Shown piece by piece: positions 54,924 through 64,000 of a DNA stretch of 64,000 bases. The notes under the pieces are model-generated. The model made no database searches. It saw only the letters and a program-made list of their open reading frames with translations, and was not told the origin of the DNA. The translations under genes and the position numbers were made by a program. The stretch is from Halosimplex halophilum (GTDB lineage: Archaea > Halobacteriota > Halobacteria > Halobacteriales > Haloarculaceae), in assembly GCF_004698125.1 (NCBI RefSeq), contig NZ_ML214297.1, forward strand, positions 1,648,891 to 1,712,890, in the 5' to 3' direction. Position 1 is the first letter of the stretch; each line of letters starts with the position of its first letter.

Positions 54924-56429
54924 ATGGACTGGACGGAGAAGTACCGGCCCTCGTCGCTCGACGAGATCCGCGGCAACGACAAGGCCCGCGACGCCCTGCA
55001 GGAGTGGGCCGACACCTGGGAGGACCACCGGGAGGCGGTCGTGCTCCACGGGTCGCCGGGGATCGGCAAGACCTCCGCGGCCCACGCCCTGGCCAGCGAC
55101 AAGGGGTGGGCGACCATCGAACTCAACGCCTCGGACTCGCGGACCAAGGACGTGATCGAGCGGGTCGCCGGCGAGGCCGCGAAGTCGGGGACGCTCACCG
55201 CCGGCGAGGCCGGCCGCCGGGTCGTCATTTTGGACGAGGCCGACAACCTCCACGGCAACGTCGACCGCGGCGGGTCGGCGGCGATCACCTCGCTGGTCAA
55301 GGAGGCCAGCCAGCCGATGATCCTCATCGCCAACGACTTCTACGAGATGTCGTCGGGCCTGCGCAACGCCTGCCGGGAGATCGAGTTCCGCGACGTGTCC
55401 AAGCGCTCTATCGTCCCCGTTCTCCGGGACCTCTGTCGCAAGGAGGACGTCGAGTACGACGACGAAGCGCTCGACCAGATCGCCGAGATGAACAGCGGCG
55501 ACCTGCGGGGCGCGATCAAGGACCTCCAGGCGATGGCCGAGGGGCGGGACCGCATCGGCGCCGACGACGTGGTCACCGGCGAGCGCGACCGGACGGAGGG
55601 CGTCTTCGACTACCTCGATACCGTGATCAAGGAGGCCGGCGCGGAGGAGGCGCTGAAGGCTTCCTACGACGTCGACGAGACGCCGGACGACCTGATCAAC
55701 TGGATCGAGGACAACATGCCCAAGGACTACGAGGGCGAGGAGCTGGCGGTCGCCTACGACTTCCTCTCGAACGCCGACCGCTGGCTCGGTCGCGTGCGCG
55801 CCACGCAGAACTACACGTTCTGGCGCTACGCGACCGACAACATGACCGCCGGCGTGGCGGCCGCCCGCCGCGAGCCCAAGGGCGGGTGGACCCGCTACGG
55901 CCCGCCGAGCTACTGGTCGAAGCTCGGCCGCTCGCGGGGCACCCGCAACAAGCGCGACTACGTCGCCCGGCGGATCGCCGAGGCCGGCGGCGTCAGCATG
56001 TCGACCGCCCGCCGGGAGATCCTCCCGCACCTCTCGGTGATGACCCACCACTGCAAGAACCGCGAGCTGACCGTCGCGATGGCCGCGAAGTACGAGCTCG
56101 ACACCGAGCACGTCTCCTTCGTCACCGGCAGCGGCGAGGACACCAACAAGGTCCAGTCGATCGTCGAGGACGCCGAGCGCCTTCGGGAGGAACGAGCCGT
56201 CGAGAACGCCGGCGGCGCGTTCGACGACGCCCACGCCGGCGGCGGCGGCGAGTCACCCGACGCCGAAAGCGACGACGAAGACGTGGAGGACGAACCGGCC
56301 CAGGCCTCGCTCGCGGAAGACGGGGCCGCAGCCGCGGACGCGGACGCCGGCGACGAGGACGCGGCCGACGCGGACGACCCGGAGGACGCCGAGGACGACG
56401 ACCAGGCGGGTCTCACGGACTTCATGTAG
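54924..56429 (+). CDS. rfcL: Replication factor C large subunit
   Basis: 501 residues from ATG at 54924. Clamp-loader ATPase that places PCNA on DNA. Walker A is GSPGIGKT (43-50), Walker B LDEADN near 110, sensor-1 LIANDFYEMS and an arginine-finger-type NACREIEF follow. The C-terminus is long and acidic, ending QAGLTDFM: residues 494-500 fit a PCNA-interacting PIP box. The upstream in-frame start (54861) adds a Pro-rich leader not seen in the family. Confidence 0.97.
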   Translation: MDWTEKYRPSSLDEIRGNDKARDALQEWADTWEDHREAVVLHGSPGIGKTSAAHALASDKGWATIELNASDSRTKDVIERVAGEAAKSGTLTAGEAGRRVVILDEADNLHGNVDRGGSAAITSLVKEASQPMILIANDFYEMSSGLRNACREIEFRDVSKRSIVPVLRDLCRKEDVEYDDEALDQIAEMNSGDLRGAIKDLQAMAEGRDRIGADDVVTGERDRTEGVFDYLDTVIKEAGAEEALKASYDVDETPDDLINWIEDNMPKDYEGEELAVAYDFLSNADRWLGRVRATQNYTFWRYATDNMTAGVAAARREPKGGWTRYGPPSYWSKLGRSRGTRNKRDYVARRIAEAGGVSMSTARREILPHLSVMTHHCKNRELTVAMAAKYELDTEHVSFVTGSGEDTNKVQSIVEDAERLREERAVENAGGAFDDAHAGGGGESPDAESDDEDVEDEPAQASLAEDGAAAADADAGDEDAADADDPEDAEDDDQAGLTDFM

Positions 56430-56432
56430 GTC

Positions 56433-56738
56433 TCAGGCGGCCGACTCGGACCCGTCCGACCGTCGCATCCGCCAGCAGCGCCCGATGAGGACGATCCCGG
56501 CCAGCGCCGCGACTCCCGCTCCCACGTCGAGGGCGAGGGCCAGCCGCGGGTACGACGCGACCGCGGTCGCGTCGGTCAGTTCGAGGACGGTGGCCGAGAG
56601 GGCAACGAGGTACGTCCCGGCGGCCAGCGGGCGCTTCCACGCGGCCACCCCGCCACGGAACCGCCAGACTGCGGCGAACAGCACCGGGCCGGCGACGAGG
56701 ACGGCGAGGTTCAGGGCGACGATGGGGCGGAGGGTCAT
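56433..56738 (-). CDS. Small membrane protein
   Basis: 101 residues from ATG at 56738, ending 3 bp after the convergent rfcL stop. Three hydrophobic segments fill most of the protein, with a charged loop WRFRGGVAAWKRP and a C-terminal CWRMRRSDGSE. No family recognised. Confidence 0.65.
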   Translation of the reverse strand: MTLRPIVALNLAVLVAGPVLFAAVWRFRGGVAAWKRPLAAGTYLVALSATVLELTDATAVASYPRLALALDVGAGVAALAGIVLIGRCWRMRRSDGSESAA

Positions 56739-56783
56739 ACGGAAACGTCGGCAGGCCGACAGCAAATGCTTTGCGGCGCCGCG

Positions 56784-56841
56784 TCAGTCGGCGCGCCGGG
56801 CGCCGAAGCCCCCGGTGTCGACGACGGTTCGGTCGGCGAGG
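56784..56841 (-). pseudogene. Diverged copy of the ctaA 3' end
   Basis: This 58-bp stretch matches the 3' end of the heme A synthase gene (58409-58466) at 50 of 58 positions, including the stop. It decodes [18 protein letters not shown] against [18 protein letters not shown]. No upstream part of ctaA accompanies it. Confidence 0.85.
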
Positions 56842-56898
56842 TGGTCCCGTGACGTGCGGCCACAAGGGATTTGCCGCACCGCGTTGACGACCCGGGCG

Positions 56899-58287
56899 AT
56901 GCCCTCCGAGCGCGGTCTCTCCGACGCGATCGCCGTCTGTGCCGTGCTGACGCTCGTGGTCAGTCCCGTGGCCGCGACCGGCGGTCTGTCCCCGCCGGCG
57001 GCCTCGACCGACGAGCCCAGTGTCGGAACAGCCTCGACGAACGTGACGGTGACGGACCTGCGGGTCTGGAGCAGCGACCCGTCGCCGTATCCGGGCCTGA
57101 GCGACGAGCGGCCGCTGCACGAGGCGTTCTCCTCGCGTGCGGACGTCGAGCGGGCCATGGCCGACGGGAGTCTCCACCGGGACCGACGGGTGCCGGTGAA
57201 CGGGACCCTCGTCCTGGAGTTGCGGATGCCGGGCATGGCCGACCGCCTCGCGAACGCCAGCGGACCCAACGAGACGGCGCGCTTTCTCGACGTGGTCTAC
57301 GGCGCGGACGACGCCTTCAGACTGGAGGCCGCGTCCAGTCCGGGACCGATGAGACCCATATCGGTGCTCCTCTTCAACCGGACCAGTGCGACGACCGTCT
57401 ACAGTGACCGGGACGCCGACACGTACTACGTCGTCGCCGATCCGACGAACCTCCGGTACGGATCGACCCGTCCGTACGAAGAGAGGCGAGTCGACTGGCA
57501 GCCGGACAGGGACCTCTCGCGGGCGCTCGACGGACTTGGGCCCTACGCGTTGAACGTGACCATCGACGGCAAGTCCGCCCGGTTTTTCGGGAACGCGAGT
57601 GTCTTCGACCTCACGTACGGGGATCACAGGAGTTGGCGTAAACTGAAGCCCGTCGTCGCGTTCACCGACGACGATGCGGAGACCGTCTTCGAGCTGCCCA
57701 GGGGGTGGAACCGGACGGTCCGGGCACAGTCCGACCAGCGGCTCGTCGCGCTCACCACCCTGGACGCGGGCGCGCCCGTGACCGTCAGGGTCGTGAACCG
57801 CTCCGACGGCGGCCCGCCGCTGTCGAACGCGACCGCGGCGACCGACGTGTTCGGCGACGGTCCCTCGTCTGACGCCTACAACGCCGAACTGGCCAACGAC
57901 ACGGTCATCACGTCGGCCACGGCGACGCTCGACGCGAGCGGGGTCGCGCCGAACACCACCGCGACGCTGGAAGTCGCTACCGACGGTCGCGTCCTCCTGC
58001 GCGAGCGGTTCACGGTCAGGCCAGCCCTCGCCACGTCGACGCCAGCGGAGATGGCCACGACCGCATCCACTGCCACGTCTTCACCGGCGGCTACGGAACC
58101 TGCCACGACCACGGCGAACCCGACGACCGCACCGGCACCGACACCCACGGCGACGGCCGTCCCGTCTCCGTCGCCGACCGAGACCACCGACGGGACGGGT
58201 CCAGGGTTCGGGCTCCTCGGAGGGGTCGTCGCGCTCGTCGCGAGCGGCTGGCGCCGGCGTCGAGACCGAGACGGGGACCGCTCGTGA
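56899..58287 (+). CDS. PGF-CTERM surface glycoprotein-like protein
   Basis: 462 residues from ATG at 56899. A signal peptide (about 10-27) leads to a Thr/Ser/Asn-rich ectodomain with several N-x-(S/T) sequons. The last 150 residues include a long Thr/Pro/Ala linker (about 390-440) and then GPGFGLLGGVVALVASGWRRRR, a PGF-CTERM signal that archaeosortase A processes for lipid attachment. Ectodomain function unknown. It is bracketed by the two copies of the ctaA tail. Confidence 0.85.
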   Translation: MPSERGLSDAIAVCAVLTLVVSPVAATGGLSPPAASTDEPSVGTASTNVTVTDLRVWSSDPSPYPGLSDERPLHEAFSSRADVERAMADGSLHRDRRVPVNGTLVLELRMPGMADRLANASGPNETARFLDVVYGADDAFRLEAASSPGPMRPISVLLFNRTSATTVYSDRDADTYYVVADPTNLRYGSTRPYEERRVDWQPDRDLSRALDGLGPYALNVTIDGKSARFFGNASVFDLTYGDHRSWRKLKPVVAFTDDDAETVFELPRGWNRTVRAQSDQRLVALTTLDAGAPVTVRVVNRSDGGPPLSNATAATDVFGDGPSSDAYNAELANDTVITSATATLDASGVAPNTTATLEVATDGRVLLRERFTVRPALATSTPAEMATTASTATSSPAATEPATTTANPTTAPAPTPTATAVPSPSPTETTDGTGPGFGLLGGVVALVASGWRRRRDRDGDRS

Positions 58288-58408
58288 CTGCTACAGTCTT
58301 CGCGAGACCACGCGGAGACGGACCCGAGTGGCGCCACGACTCCCCGTCCGTGCGCTACTCTGAGAGGGTGTTTACGATCGGTACGGTCGCGAACGGGGCA
58401 CCGGGTCG

Positions 58409-59254
58409 TCAGTCGGCGCGCTGGGCCCCGAACCCGCCGGTGTCGACGACGACGCGGTTGGCGAGGACGGCGAGGGCGGCGACGGCGAGCGCCAGCAGGA
58501 GCGTCGCGGCCTCGCCGACGCCGTCGGGGAGGCCCCACTTCTGGCGGCTCAACACCATGGCGACGTACAGCAGCGCGGTCGCGAGGGCGGCCACCGAGCG
58601 GAACCGCAGGAGGTTCGCGGGGTCGACCGCGGCCTCGCTCCAGGTCAGCAGCGCGACGAGGACCGCAAGCAGGGCGAAGGAGGCGGCGTAGTAGGCGACG
58701 AGGTTCGTCGGCGGGTGGTCGAAGACGGCGACGAACTCGAAGACGGCGACGAGCGAGACGAGGCCGCCGCCGAGGCCGACGACCGACCGGACGGCGTACG
58801 AACCGGGCGCGCCGAACAGCCGGGCGGTCGCGTAGACGAGCAGGGCGAAGATGACGGTCGCGGTGGTGAAGTGAGCCGTCTGGATGGCGGGGTTGAACCC
58901 GCGGGGGAACATGCCGCCAGCGGTGGTGGTCACGCCGCCGAGGACGATCTGAGCGGGGAGGATGGCGATGGCAGCGGTGACGGCGTAGCGGACGCGGCGG
59001 TCGTCCTGCCGGCGCCAGACGCCGTAGAGCCAGCCCAGCAACAGGAAACCGACGACCATCGCGACGAAGCGGTGGAACCACTCGAAGAAGCTCGCCCAGT
59101 TGGCCGGAAAGAGTCCCATCCAGCCGTTGCACAGCGGCCACCGGGTCCCGCAGGAGAGGCCGCCGCCGGTCGAGCCGGTGTGCAGGCCGAGCAGGATGAG
59201 GACGAACGTCAGCGCCGTCGTGACGCCCGCGAGGGTCCGGAGGCGACGGGTCAT
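58409..59254 (-). CDS. ctaA: Heme A synthase
   Basis: 281 residues from ATG at 59254, supported by AGTAAAGT about 28 bp upstream (59279-59286). CtaA oxidises heme O to heme A for terminal oxidases. Eight-helix topology is consistent; His residues for heme appear in [24 protein letters not shown] and [13 protein letters not shown] Cys pair, SCGTRWPLC, lies near the N-terminal external loop, typical of the class. The 3' end is duplicated at 56784. Confidence 0.93.
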   Translation of the reverse strand: MTRRLRTLAGVTTALTFVLILLGLHTGSTGGGLSCGTRWPLCNGWMGLFPANWASFFEWFHRFVAMVVGFLLLGWLYGVWRRQDDRRVRYAVTAAIAILPAQIVLGGVTTTAGGMFPRGFNPAIQTAHFTTATVIFALLVYATARLFGAPGSYAVRSVVGLGGGLVSLVAVFEFVAVFDHPPTNLVAYYAASFALLAVLVALLTWSEAAVDPANLLRFRSVAALATALLYVAMVLSRQKWGLPDGVGEAATLLLALAVAALAVLANRVVVDTGGFGAQRAD

Positions 59255-59571
59255 GCGCGCCGCTTCGGTCCCCACGGACTTTACTCCCCCCATTTCGTCG
59301 CCGGCGCCCGGCGAGCGACCGCCCCGGGGCTGGAACCGGACCTGCCACCGGAGTCGAGGCCGGACCGGAACCGTCCCCGGGTGGGAGCCCCCCGGAGTCG
59401 GAGCCGCCACTGCGACGGCGCGGTCCGACCGGCTCGCACCCGGTGAACGCCCCGTCGGGTGCGTTCCCCGACACGGAACGGTCCCCTGCCCCGCGAGCGT
59501 CTCCGCAGGGCCGTTCGACGGTGAGAATCGGCCGATCGGAGCTTCGACGAACAGCGAACAACTACCCGTCA

Positions 59572-59581
59572 TTTGGCCAAA
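59572..59581. promoter_or_regulatory. Palindrome just upstream of the maeB TATA box
   Basis: TTTGGCCAAA, a perfect 10-bp palindrome, ends 5 bp before the T-rich box. Such placement over the BRE region suits a repressor or activator operator. Confidence 0.4.
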
Positions 59582-59587
59582 CGCGAA

Positions 59588-59594
59588 AGTTTTT
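59588..59594 (+). promoter_or_regulatory. TATA-like box of maeB
   Basis: AGTTTTT centred about 28 bp before the ATG at 59619, consistent with leaderless transcription. Confidence 0.5.
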
Positions 59595-59618
59595 GGCCGC
59601 GCCGTTCGCGGATCGCGT

Positions 59619-61886
<2,268 letters not shown>

Positions 61887-61937
61887 GCGTCCGGCGCCGG
61901 GGCCGCCGGTTCACCGCCCGAGGGGAGTGAGGGCGGC

Positions 61938-61955
61938 TTTTTGCCCCATCTTTTT
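61938..61955 (+). terminator. T-rich terminator of maeB
   Basis: Two five-base T-runs (61938-61942 and 61951-61955) separated by eight bases in the segment between the two repeat copies. Confidence 0.5.
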
Positions 61956-62018
61956 CGAGGAGCGATTCCCGCAGTGAGCGGAGCGAACGGGGAAATCCGA
62001 CGAGAAAAAGGTGGTAGC

Positions 62019-62108
62019 GACATCGTCAACCTGGGCGCAGCCGCCGTGGTGGACGCCCAGCAGCAGGAAGACGAGGAGTAGGCGTCCGGCGCCGGGGCCG
62101 CCGGTTCA
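62019..62108 (+). pseudogene. Direct repeat copy 2: duplicated maeB tail
   Basis: A start-less copy of the last 21 codons of maeB including its TAG, preceded by a 105-bp spacer with AT-rich inverted text (CTTTTTCG with CGAGAAAAAG, imperfect). The 89/90 identity at DNA level indicates a recent event. Confidence 0.9.
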
Positions 62109-62124
62109 TCGGACCGGCCCGGGG

Positions 62125-63330
62125 CTACTCCTCTGCGAGCGCGTACACGTCGCCGGCGAACGAGACGAAGTAGACGGTCCCGTCGACGACGACCGGCGGG
62201 CTGCGGACCCCGCCGTAGGTCGCGTCGGCGATGGGTCGGTCGCGGACGTCGAACCGCCAGCGTTCGGTCCCGTCGGTGTCGAAACAGTACAGCCGTTCCC
62301 GGTCGGTACAGACGACCCCCTCGCGGGTGACGGTCGGCGCGCGGCCGTCGTAGCCGAGCGAGCCGGACCAGCGGCGGTCGCCGTCCGGGTCCAGCGCGAC
62401 GAGCGACTGCTCGGTGGGGACGTAGACGGCCTCGTCCGTGGCCGCGACGGAGTGTCTGATGGGGTCTCCCGTGTCGACGTGCCACAGTTCGTCGCCGTTC
62501 GCGGGGTCGAGCGCCGACACGCGCCCGTCGCGGGCGCCGACGTAGACGGCGCCGTTTTGGACCGTCGGCGCGGCCCACACCTCGTCGCTGGCCTCGAAGC
62601 GCCACAGCTGTTCGCCGCTCTCCGCGTCCAGCGCGTAGGCGACGCCGCGCTGGCCGCCGCAGACGAAGGCCGTCCCGTCGGCGACGGCGGCGGTCGAGGC
62701 GTGTTCGCCCGCCTCGAAGCGCCACAGTTCGCTCCCGTCGTCGGCGTCGATAGCGGTCACCTCGGTCTCGTCGAGTCCGTTGCCGGCGTACAGCGTCCCG
62801 TCGGCCAGCGTCAGCGGTGCGCTGACTTCGGTCCACGGGGCCGCTCGCCACCGCTCGCTCCCGTCGGCGAGGTCGACGGCGACGACACCCCGTTCGGTGC
62901 CGCCCGCGCCGTTCCACGTCGGGACGTACGCCGTCTCGGCCGTCGCCGTCGGCGGAGCGGCGAGGCTGTTTCCCACGTCGGCACTCCAGCGCTGCTCGCC
63001 GTCGTCGCGGTCGAGGGCGACCACGTCCCTGGCGGCGACGACGACCGTGTCGCCCGCGACGGCCACGCCGCCCTCGGCAGGGTCGAGGCGCGTCCGCCAG
63101 CGCCGCCCGGGCGAGTCCGGTGCCGCGGTGTCGACGACGCCCGTGTTCGCCGCGTCGTACTGGTACTGGGTGGTCGGCGGTCCGCCTGTCCCGTCTCCGT
63201 TCGGGTCCCCGCGGTCCGACTCACCGGCCGTCCCGGTGCCGGGACTGGCGACTCGTCCGGGACAGCCGGCGAGCGGAATCGCGGAAAGCGGGACCGCTGC
63301 GCCTCGGAGGAAGCGCCGTCGGGAGACCAT
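62125..63330 (-). CDS. PQQ-type beta-propeller lipoprotein
   Basis: 401 residues. The N-terminus has twin-arginine RRRFLRG and a lipobox ending AGC, so Tat export and lipid anchoring are likely. Seven or so blade repeats follow with the pattern G-VYALD---G-ELWRFE, for example GVAYALDAESGEQLWRFE and GRVSALDPANGDELWHVD. These PQQ/WD-like propellers act as binding scaffolds; no catalytic residues show. Ligand unknown. Confidence 0.93.
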   Translation of the reverse strand: MVSRRRFLRGAAVPLSAIPLAGCPGRVASPGTGTAGESDRGDPNGDGTGGPPTTQYQYDAANTGVVDTAAPDSPGRRWRTRLDPAEGGVAVAGDTVVVAARDVVALDRDDGEQRWSADVGNSLAAPPTATAETAYVPTWNGAGGTERGVVAVDLADGSERWRAAPWTEVSAPLTLADGTLYAGNGLDETEVTAIDADDGSELWRFEAGEHASTAAVADGTAFVCGGQRGVAYALDAESGEQLWRFEASDEVWAAPTVQNGAVYVGARDGRVSALDPANGDELWHVDTGDPIRHSVAATDEAVYVPTEQSLVALDPDGDRRWSGSLGYDGRAPTVTREGVVCTDRERLYCFDTDGTERWRFDVRDRPIADATYGGVRSPPVVVDGTVYFVSFAGDVYALAEE

Positions 63331-63475
63331 GGTCGACAGTCGTCAACGGTGCGATAAATGTCTTCGGTGATCGGCCGTCGCGGGGCAGCGCCCCGACCGG
63401 GATCCGAGCCTCCCTCCGACCGCCCCGCTCGACACAAAACATACGTGTGCGATCCGCGTCGACCCGGGTAGAGCG

Positions 63476-63835
63476 ATGGACAAGACGGTCGACATCTCCG
63501 GCTGGCCGACGCGGGCCTACCAGTATCTGCTGTCCGGCTCCTTCGTGTTCGCGGTGCTGTTCGTCGGGGCGTTCGCGCTCTGGAAGGGACTGCTCGCACT
63601 CGGTATCACGGTCCCGCGCCCGAACGGAGCGGTCTGGCCGGTCGTCTTCGCGGTCCTCTGGGCGGTCCTGACGGGGAAGTGGGTCCGGCACCTCCGCGCG
63701 GCCGACGGCGACTGGTGGGGACCGATCCCGCGCGAGCAGTACCTCGGGCGGTTCGCCGGCTACGGCGGACTGGCCCGACACAGCTGGGAGCGGTCGGTCG
63801 ACAAGCTGTACGACGACGGTGACGACCGCGACTAG
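63476..63835 (+). CDS. Small membrane protein
   Basis: 119 residues from ATG at 63476. Two hydrophobic segments (about 20-42 and 50-67), with a Trp-containing charged C-terminal half (GDWWGPIPREQYLGRFAGYG). Function unknown. It ends in a CTAG shared with the convergent gene's stop. Confidence 0.72.
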   Translation: MDKTVDISGWPTRAYQYLLSGSFVFAVLFVGAFALWKGLLALGITVPRPNGAVWPVVFAVLWAVLTGKWVRHLRAADGDWWGPIPREQYLGRFAGYGGLARHSWERSVDKLYDDGDDRD

Positions 63836-64000
63836 TCGCTCGCGCTGCCGCGGTCGGCCCTGGAGGGCGGCGGGTAGCGGTCGTCGCCGGCCGTGGTGGG
63901 GTCGTCGGGGAGCAGACAGCGGTCGGGTTCGCCGTTGACGTGGGCGTACTCGTCGGGGGCGTTGGCGAGCGGGTGGGCGGGGTTGTACCCGCTGTCGATG
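63832..64000 (-). CDS. C-terminus of an unidentified protein, partial
   Basis: The minus strand is open from the window edge to TAG at 63832, giving 55 residues beginning SGYNPAHPLANAPDEYAHVN and ending in an acidic Pro/Arg-rich tail. One Cys (PDRCLLPDD) is seen. The start lies outside the window and I do not recognise the family. Confidence 0.65.
   Translation of the reverse strand, partial: IDSGYNPAHPLANAPDEYAHVNGEPDRCLLPDDPTTAGDDRYPPPSRADRGSASD

Larger units (their letters stand above)
59255..59618. other. Divergent promoter region between ctaA and maeB
   Basis: 364 bp. It holds the ctaA box near 59279-59286, the maeB TATA box at 59588 and a perfect 10-bp palindrome TTTGGCCAAA at 59572-59581 just before it. 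The rest is GC-rich, with frames that lack gene-like composition. Confidence 0.6.

Noticed and set aside
56842-58408. Integrated mobile element between the ctaA tails
   Set aside because: No integrase, transposase or tRNA gene is present and only one cargo gene lies inside. It is kept as a finding about direct repeats and not called a mobile element.

Overview
The window is haloarchaeal chromosome (class Halobacteria). The evidence is high GC with third positions almost always G or C, very acidic proteins rich in Asp and Glu, archaeal informational genes (RfcL, TFS, NAC, NreA, G1P dehydrogenase), TATA-like boxes about 27 bp before many start codons as expected for leaderless mRNAs, and Tat-lipoprotein and PGF-CTERM signals. 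I do not name a genus from sequence alone. No rRNA, tRNA, CRISPR array, integrase or intact transposase was seen.

Layout. 1-5030: end of an acidic-repeat surface protein, an Nmad3-like gene, the dapA-dapB-dapD lysine/diaminopimelate cluster read leftward, and an HTH regulator. 5.2-17 kb: gltB and gdhB (ammonium assimilation and glutamate), ileS, a non-coding hairpin-rich element, and egsA (the enzyme that sets archaeal lipid stereochemistry). 17-27 kb: small membrane proteins, a sugar-nucleotide-type epimerase, a NYN nuclease beside a tiny Cys protein, a membrane protein with five DUF1508 copies, a PUA protein, nac overlapping a tRNA m1A methyltransferase, and TFS. 27-34 kb: a DoxX pair with unusually clear Shine-Dalgarno sites, a large phosphodiesterase, tiny conserved-looking ORFs, regulators, pyrophosphatase and the rnhA pair. 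34-44 kb: M48 peptidase, NreA, a CARDB-like surface protein coupled to an RND/MMPL exporter, and a dihydrolipoamide-dehydrogenase-like flavoprotein. 44-54 kb: HEAT protein, HtpX, cupin, MOSC, acyl-CoA dehydrogenase, a lipoprotein, tandem GNAT genes (one frameshifted), an XRE regulator, MscS and YihY/BrkB. 54.5-64 kb: a DUF433 gene with an apparent toxin remnant, rfcL, a PGF-CTERM surface protein between two copies of the heme A synthase 3' end, ctaA, maeB with a duplicated tail, a PQQ-type beta-propeller lipoprotein, and two terminal genes.

Most of this is housekeeping. The structure that ordinary annotation does not explain lies mainly between genes: a 374-bp element closed by a 19-bp inverted repeat and packed with mostly triloop hairpins, followed directly by five 18-bp tandem repeats; a second hairpin cluster beside short tandem repeats at 43.7-44.05 kb; and two recent or older tail duplications (maeB, ctaA). 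Several genes under 60 codons are also called here from direct translation.
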